A program made the translations under genes and the position numbers. The notes beneath the pieces were generated by a model that was given only the letters and a program-made list of their open reading frames with translations, had not been told where the DNA came from and ran no database searches. From a virus, in IMG/VR virus record IMGVR_UViG_3300010396_000026, positions 1 through 43,643 of that record: 43,643 nt of DNA; one strand, given 5' to 3'. This document shows, piece after piece, positions 40,039 through 43,643 of the stretch (positions are counted from its first letter, which is position 1; each line of letters opens with the position of its first letter).

Positions 40039-40345
40039 CGATTTCATGACCGAGTACGGCGAGGCGCTTCAGGAAGCCGCCCGTCTCGGCCCCATCGCCG
40101 AGCATGAGGAACACATGCGCAAGGTGGTGCTGGCCGAGGTGGCGGCGGAGATCGGCGGCGCAGTGGCGCAAGCGGAGAATCGGGCGCGGGCCAGCGAGCG
40201 ATATGCCATGCAGCTGGCGAAGCTGCTGCTGGCGCGCACGGCGGCGGAGAAGGCGAAGGCTCGTGTGACGCATATGGCGGCGCGGCTTGATGTGTGGCGC
40301 TCCAAAGTCTCGACCGAGCGCGAAAGGATGAAGCATGTCCAATGA
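40025..40345 (+). CDS. 106-residue helical protein of unknown function
   Basis: MSAIDDFMTEYGEALQEAAR, then a long Ala/Glu/Arg-rich helix (VLAEVAAEIGGAVAQAENRA) and WRSKVSTERERMKHV. No membrane segment; probably coiled coil. It overlaps both neighbours by about 10-14 bases, typical of this block. Confidence 0.6.
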   Translation: MSAIDDFMTEYGEALQEAARLGPIAEHEEHMRKVVLAEVAAEIGGAVAQAENRARASERYAMQLAKLLLARTAAEKAKARVTHMAARLDVWRSKVSTERERMKHVQ

Positions 40346-40577
40346 GGAACAGCAGGCCCCCAGCTTCGGCTATGTCCGAATTGTCACCCTGCGCGGGCTG
40401 GTGGTCGATCTGGCCTTGAGCCTCGATTTTCAGCGATGGCTCAAGGATGTGCGCGGCGACGGCATGGTGCTGTCGAATCTCGGCGCGATCCCCTACCACG
40501 CAATCGACTCGATCCAGTTCTCACGCACGCCGTTTCAACCAATGCTCGGGAGCGTCCCGATGGCAGGCAACGCATGA
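40335..40577 (+). CDS. 80-residue beta-rich protein of unknown function
   Basis: FGYVRIVTLRGLVVDLALSL, then RWLKDVRGDGMVLSNLGAIP and YHAIDSIQFSR look like a small mixed alpha/beta fold. There are no motifs. Coupled (ATGA) to the ATPase gene that follows. Confidence 0.55.
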   Translation: MSNEEQQAPSFGYVRIVTLRGLVVDLALSLDFQRWLKDVRGDGMVLSNLGAIPYHAIDSIQFSRTPFQPMLGSVPMAGNA

Positions 40578-41368
40578 TCCTCGCAGACCTCATCGGGCAG
40601 GAATTGCCCGCCGATCCGCCGTTCCCGGTTTATGGCGAGTCGGCCGAGTGGACGCGCGCCGCCAACATGCTGTTCGCGGTTGGCTGCGAGCCGCAGGCGT
40701 TCGTCCTCCTCGCCAGCCTCGCCTCGCCGCGGATGGCGCTGATCGAGCACAAGGAGGGCGGCGCCGTCGTCTCGATCCACGGCGGCAAGGGCGCGGGCAA
40801 AACCGTGGCGCTGACCGCCGCCGCCTCGGTGTGGGGCGCGGCCCCCGATGAACTGAGTGATCTCGGCATCGGCCTCGGGCAACTCCCGTCGATCCTGACG
40901 CGGCTCGCCAACCAGGACCCGGCCGTGATCCGTCAGCGCCTCCAGTCCTTCGCCCTGGGGCCGGGCCGCAAGGCGGTGCTGATCTCGGCGACCGGCGCGC
41001 CGCTGCCGCTCAATCCCGGCGAGATACCGGGCGTCGAGTTCGATCTTCGGGTGCCGCGCGCGCTGATCGCGCCGAAGGACGGCGATCGCATCGCGGGGCA
41101 CCTCCTTGCCAACCGGGGCCATGCCGGCGAGAAATACCTGCGCTATCTGGCCGATGCCGATGCGGCGATCTGGGCGCGGAAGCGCCTCGCCAGCGCGATC
41201 GCGGGGCTACGGGATGAGCTCGCAGAGGTGCCGGATGCTTGGCGCTTCGCGATCCGCCTCATTGCCGCATGTCGTGTCGCGGGCGAGATCGCCGTGCGGC
41301 TCGAACTGATCGAGGCCGACCCCGACCGCATCGCGCGGTGGGCCGTGGAGAAGGGGCTGAAAGCATGA
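40574..41368 (+). CDS. P-loop ATPase, DUF927/helicase-like
   Basis: 264 residues. Walker A GGKGAGKT (70-77) sits in VVSIHGGKGAGKTVALTAAA, followed by SVWGAAPDELSDLG, a pattern seen in DUF927-type phage and plasmid ATPases. RKAVLISATGAPLPLNPG may carry the second strand, and PGVEFDLRVPRAL follows. The length is shorter than typical DUF927 proteins, so this may be a reduced form. Possible role in replication or DNA processing. Confidence 0.65.
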   Translation: MILADLIGQELPADPPFPVYGESAEWTRAANMLFAVGCEPQAFVLLASLASPRMALIEHKEGGAVVSIHGGKGAGKTVALTAAASVWGAAPDELSDLGIGLGQLPSILTRLANQDPAVIRQRLQSFALGPGRKAVLISATGAPLPLNPGEIPGVEFDLRVPRALIAPKDGDRIAGHLLANRGHAGEKYLRYLADADAAIWARKRLASAIAGLRDELAEVPDAWRFAIRLIAACRVAGEIAVRLELIEADPDRIARWAVEKGLKA

Positions 41369-42033
41369 CCGACCGCGCCAAAGAGCTTATCGCCCGCGTC
41401 CGCGAGCTAGACAAAGCCGCGACGCCGGGGCCGTGGATTGCTGATGGGTATGGCTTCGAGACGCTTCATCCCGACCATCAGAATATCGACAGCGGCTCCG
41501 GCTGGCGTGAACCGTCAAATGCTGTGGGGCGCTGTAGCGATGGCGAATATGTCGAAAATGGCAACGCCGAGAATGACGCCGCCTTCATCGCCTTCTCCCG
41601 CACCGCCCTTCCCGACGTCGCCACCCTCGCGGAGCAAGCGATAGCCCGCGCCGAGAAAGCCGAAGCCGAACTCAAAATGCTGCACGATGATCCGGTCGCC
41701 GTGCATCTGAACATCCTGCGCGGGACGTTAGCCAAACCCGACATCAGGTCGTTGCTGCATTTGCACGGAAAGGAAGCGTTGGCGCGCTGGGATAACGCCG
41801 AGAAAGCCGAAGCCGATCTAGCCGAGGCGCGGCGGATGCTCAAGGAGGCGGAACACGGACGTAATGACGCCGAGCATGATCTGGTCGAGGGCATCAGCTA
41901 CATCCGACAGACAAGCCGCTACGTCAATGATGACCGCGATTGCCGCGCGGCCTGGTCTTGGGCTGACGATCTACAGCAGCGCCACGACGCACGGGTAAAT
42001 GCCCGCCATCAGGCGAGAGAGGGGAAATCGTGA
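41365..42033 (+). CDS. Ead/Ea22-like phage protein
   Basis: 222 residues. The N-terminus KELIARVRELDKAATPGPWI, then ENDAAFIAFSRTALPDVATL and AEQAIARAEKAEAEL, is the Ea22-type pattern (L-x-x-A-T-P-G-P-W ... N-D-A-A-F-I-A). A helical coiled-coil tail follows with two related AEKAEA segments. Lambda Ea22 is an accessory early protein of unclear role. The C-terminus is encoded by the 18-bp repeat shared with 42542. Confidence 0.75.
   Translation: MTDRAKELIARVRELDKAATPGPWIADGYGFETLHPDHQNIDSGSGWREPSNAVGRCSDGEYVENGNAENDAAFIAFSRTALPDVATLAEQAIARAEKAEAELKMLHDDPVAVHLNILRGTLAKPDIRSLLHLHGKEALARWDNAEKAEADLAEARRMLKEAEHGRNDAEHDLVEGISYIRQTSRYVNDDRDCRAAWSWADDLQQRHDARVNARHQAREGKS
42006..42023 (+). repeat. 18-bp direct repeat, copy 1
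   Basis: CCATCAGGCGAGAGAGGG, identical to 42542-42559. Here it encodes the end of the Ea22-like protein and supplies the ribosome site for the next gene. Confidence 0.85.
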
Positions 42034-42536
42034 TGTGGCGCTATTCGCATCGCGCCGATCCGCGCGCCCGCGTCATTGCCGACCGTCACTACAACCGGCA
42101 AAAGATCGGCTCGCCGCAATTCGTGCCGCCTGGGCGCTGTCTTGTCCTCTACGCCGAGACGCCGACTGGCGAGGCGCTTTGGGTCACGTCATGGCCCTTC
42201 GCTGAATACGTCAAACATGCGTGGGCGGGCGCTTGGGTTTGTTCGGCGTTTCGCAACGAAGGAGCTGGTGTCGCCTCCGTCCTGATCCGCGAGGCTTTGG
42301 CCGCGACGCGCGCCGAAATGGGCGAGCCGCCCGCGCTTGGGATGATTACGTTCGTGGATCGCGACATGGTGAAGCCGACCCATGTTCGCGGCGAACTGGT
42401 GTGGGGCTGGACATATCGCCGCGCCGGTTTCCAAGAAGTCGGCGAAACCAAAGGCGGATTGCTGGCGCTGCAAATCCTCCCCGACGCCATGCCTATGCCT
42501 TGTAGGCCGCTACTTGATTTGGAGGCAATGGCATGA
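42030..42536 (+). CDS. Conserved phage protein, GNAT-like, of unknown function
   Basis: 168 residues from a GTG overlapping the upstream stop. DPRARVIADRHYNRQKIGSP, then QFVPPGRCLVLYAE, AWVCSAFRNEGAGVASVLIR, MITFVDRD and RRAGFQEVGETKGGLLALQI. I know this set from phages of several bacterial groups, notably actinophages. The fold looks like a GNAT acyltransferase (A-S-x-L-I-x-x-A, then A-G-F at the end), but the activity is not established. Confidence 0.65.
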   Translation: MMWRYSHRADPRARVIADRHYNRQKIGSPQFVPPGRCLVLYAETPTGEALWVTSWPFAEYVKHAWAGAWVCSAFRNEGAGVASVLIREALAATRAEMGEPPALGMITFVDRDMVKPTHVRGELVWGWTYRRAGFQEVGETKGGLLALQILPDAMPMPCRPLLDLEAMA

Positions 42537-42724
42537 GTCTACCATCAGGCGAGAGAGGGACGATGAAATACACTGTTGACGCCTGGGTATTTGGCAAGGC
42601 GACGCAGTACGAGGTCGAGGCCAAGAGCCTCGCCGAAGCGCGGCGCATCGCCAGACAGGAAATGAGCAAGTTGTTCCACGGCGGGCAAATTACGAACGTG
42701 CGCCCTACTGCCGGAACGTCGTGA
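42533..42724 (+). CDS. Small protein of unknown function
   Basis: 63 residues from the ATGA-coupled start, or 53 from the ATG at 42563, which has GAGAGGG 4 bases before it. MKYTVDAWVFGKATQYEVEA, then SLAEARRIARQEMSKLFHGG: a strand-strand-helix unit like small phage regulatory or DNA-binding proteins. The first ten codons come from the 18-bp repeat, so the shorter start is favoured. Confidence 0.55.
   Translation: MSLPSGERGTMKYTVDAWVFGKATQYEVEAKSLAEARRIARQEMSKLFHGGQITNVRPTAGTS
42542..42559 (+). repeat. 18-bp direct repeat, copy 2
   Basis: Exact copy of 42006-42023, read in a different frame, again just before a start codon (42563). Confidence 0.85.
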
Positions 42725-42771
42725 CCGCCCTTCAATCCGGCCTCACCCAAGCCAAAGGAAAATCGCGATGA
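42721..42771 (+). CDS. 16-residue micro-ORF bridging two genes
   Basis: GTG overlaps the upstream TGA; its own TGA overlaps the next ATG. Reads VTALQSGLTQAKGKSR. It exactly spans the gap and includes the AAAGGA ribosome site of the next gene. Most simply a coupling device. Confidence 0.4.
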   Translation: MTALQSGLTQAKGKSR

Positions 42772-43169
42772 GCGACGATTTTGATATTCCGCCCTTGCGC
42801 CATAGGCAAGAAATCAAAGCCCTCAAATCCGACCTCGCCGCCCACAAGGCGGCGCTGGCGGATGTGGTAGAGAGGGCGGCGCAGGTAACAGATGCATCGG
42901 CCAAAATCTGCGACGAAGAAGGGAAGCCGGGGCCTGCCCTATATTTTCGCATTGCATCGTCGAAAATCCGCTCCCTCGCCCCGCCCGACGCAGCGCCCTA
43001 CGCCAGGGTGCTGGAGGCGGCGCGGGCGTGGCGCGAAGCGAAGCGTAGAGGAAGCGGATCGGTTGAAAATCGCGAAGCGTTGGTAGTTGCCGGTTTGCAA
43101 TTGCAGGAAGCGGTGGTCGCCCTCGCCGCGATAGAGGAACCCCGCCTCGCGGGCATAGGGAGGGGATGA
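42768..43169 (+). CDS. 133-residue helical protein of unknown function
   Basis: RHRQEIKALKSDLAAHKAAL and ADVVERAAQVTD form a charged helix. LYFRIASSKIRSLAPPDAAP and RVLEAARAWREAKRRG follow, then an Ala/Val-rich end. No motif. It resembles many small accessory proteins of phage early regions; the same AARAWREA-type segment is common in Ea22-like neighbours. Confidence 0.55.
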   Translation: MSDDFDIPPLRHRQEIKALKSDLAAHKAALADVVERAAQVTDASAKICDEEGKPGPALYFRIASSKIRSLAPPDAAPYARVLEAARAWREAKRRGSGSVENREALVVAGLQLQEAVVALAAIEEPRLAGIGRG

Positions 43170-43498
43170 TGGCCGTCTATGTCGATGACCACGCAGCCCC
43201 ATACGGTCGAATGGTCATGCACCACATGCTCGCCGACACCGACGAAGAACTACATGCGATGGCCGACAAGATCGGCGTCGCGCGCCGCTGGCACCAGAAC
43301 GGCATGAGCGGATCGCATTACGACATCAGCAAGGGCAAGCGCGACCTCGCGGTGGAGTTTGGCGCGATTGAAATTACGGTTCGCCAAGCCGCGATGATGG
43401 CGCGCACCCGGCGACATACAGGCGCGCTGGGCAAGCCTGATCCTTATTACGGGCACGAATACGATCCAGCAAAACCACGCGAGGAACCCCGCCGATGA
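43166..43498 (+). CDS. DUF4031-like protein
   Basis: 110 residues. MAVYVDDHAAPYGRMVMHHM, then LADTDEELHAMADKIGVARR, WHQNGMSGSHYDISKGKRD and LAVEFGAIEITVRQAA match DUF4031 (M-x-V-Y-V-D, then L-H-x-x-A, H-Y-D-I/L-x-x-x-K-R-x-x-A). The role is not known to me. It overlaps both neighbours by ATGA. Confidence 0.75.
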   Translation: MMAVYVDDHAAPYGRMVMHHMLADTDEELHAMADKIGVARRWHQNGMSGSHYDISKGKRDLAVEFGAIEITVRQAAMMARTRRHTGALGKPDPYYGHEYDPAKPREEPRR

Positions 43499-43643
43499 CC
43501 GAGCCGATGACAGCGCGCGAGCAAATGACGCCGAGAGAACGCGCACTCAAGACTGCGGAGGTATATTTCACGCTTAAGGATCGCGATGAAGGGGAATCCC
43601 TGATTTCTCTGATCCATAGCGCCATCCTCGCCGACCGTGCCGC
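43495..43643 (+). CDS. 5' part of the gene continued at base 2
   Basis: ATG overlaps the DUF4031 stop (ATGA). Reads MTEPMTAREQMTPRERALKT and runs off the window in frame with the ORF at bases 2-655. The in-frame continuation across the joint is the best evidence for circularity. See the entry at 2-655 for the protein. Confidence 0.75.
   Translation, partial: MTEPMTAREQMTPRERALKTAEVYFTLKDRDEGESLISLIHSAILADRA
43521..43643. repeat. Terminal direct repeat, right copy
   Basis: This is an exact copy of bases 1-123. It lies inside a coding sequence (start at 43495), which is unusual for a physical phage terminus and favours an assembly overlap of a circular or permuted molecule. Confidence 0.95.

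Noticed and set aside
1-43643. tRNA genes, CRISPR arrays, insertion sequences, integrase, DNA or RNA polymerase
   Set aside because: None seen by reading both strands; a tRNAscan and profile search would be needed to exclude them fully.

Overview
The window is the complete genome of a tailed phage, most likely a short-tailed (podovirus-like) double-stranded DNA phage of an alphaproteobacterium. Bases 1-123 and 43521-43643 are identical and one gene runs across the joint, so the sequence is circular or circularly permuted with a unit length of about 43,520 bp. Recognisable hallmark proteins are a large terminase, a P22-type portal, a scaffold, an N4-gp56-family major capsid protein, and P22 gp4/gp10-like tail proteins. 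A GcrA-type regulator, a family typical of Alphaproteobacteria, points to the host group. No integrase, DNA polymerase, RNA polymerase, tRNA or CRISPR array was recognised.

Layout: four gene blocks. (A) 747-32926, minus strand, is one very long late operon read right to left. It starts with lysis (holin-like protein, lipoprotein, overlapping spanin-like pair, SleB-type endolysin). It continues with a KTSC protein, a small wHTH protein, terminase, portal, scaffold, capsid and head/tail connectors. Then come six neighbouring proteins that each begin with a Sec signal peptide (five of them large, tail-fibre or spike-like), small membrane proteins, three enzyme-like genes (Asp/Asn hydroxylase, GNAT, PurD-like ATP-grasp) and three large probable internal virion proteins. 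(B) 33509-34484, plus strand, holds a RepL-like winged-helix protein and small proteins. (C) 34481-37435, minus strand, holds an HTH repressor-like protein, RusA, a GcrA homologue, small proteins, a zinc ribbon and a RepA-like ATPase. (D) 37539 through the joint to 750, plus strand, holds YqaJ exonuclease, Bet annealing protein, a Walker ATPase, an Ea22-like protein, a DUF4031 protein and several unknowns.

Genes are packed end to end with NTGA stop/start overlaps throughout, including several micro-ORFs of 16-26 codons that bridge neighbours. Both convergent junctions (747-750 and 34481-34484) interlock two stop codons in one CTAG. The main non-coding stretch is 32927-33508. Sigma70-like promoters there, at 34082 and at 37481 are flanked by a recurring 16-bp element, TTGC-N8-(G/A/C)CAA. 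This suggests one regulator, most simply the HTH protein at 37163-37435, controls late block A, part of block B and recombination block D. An iteron-like array lies at 36434-36469.

All family names are from reading the translations; no database search was run.
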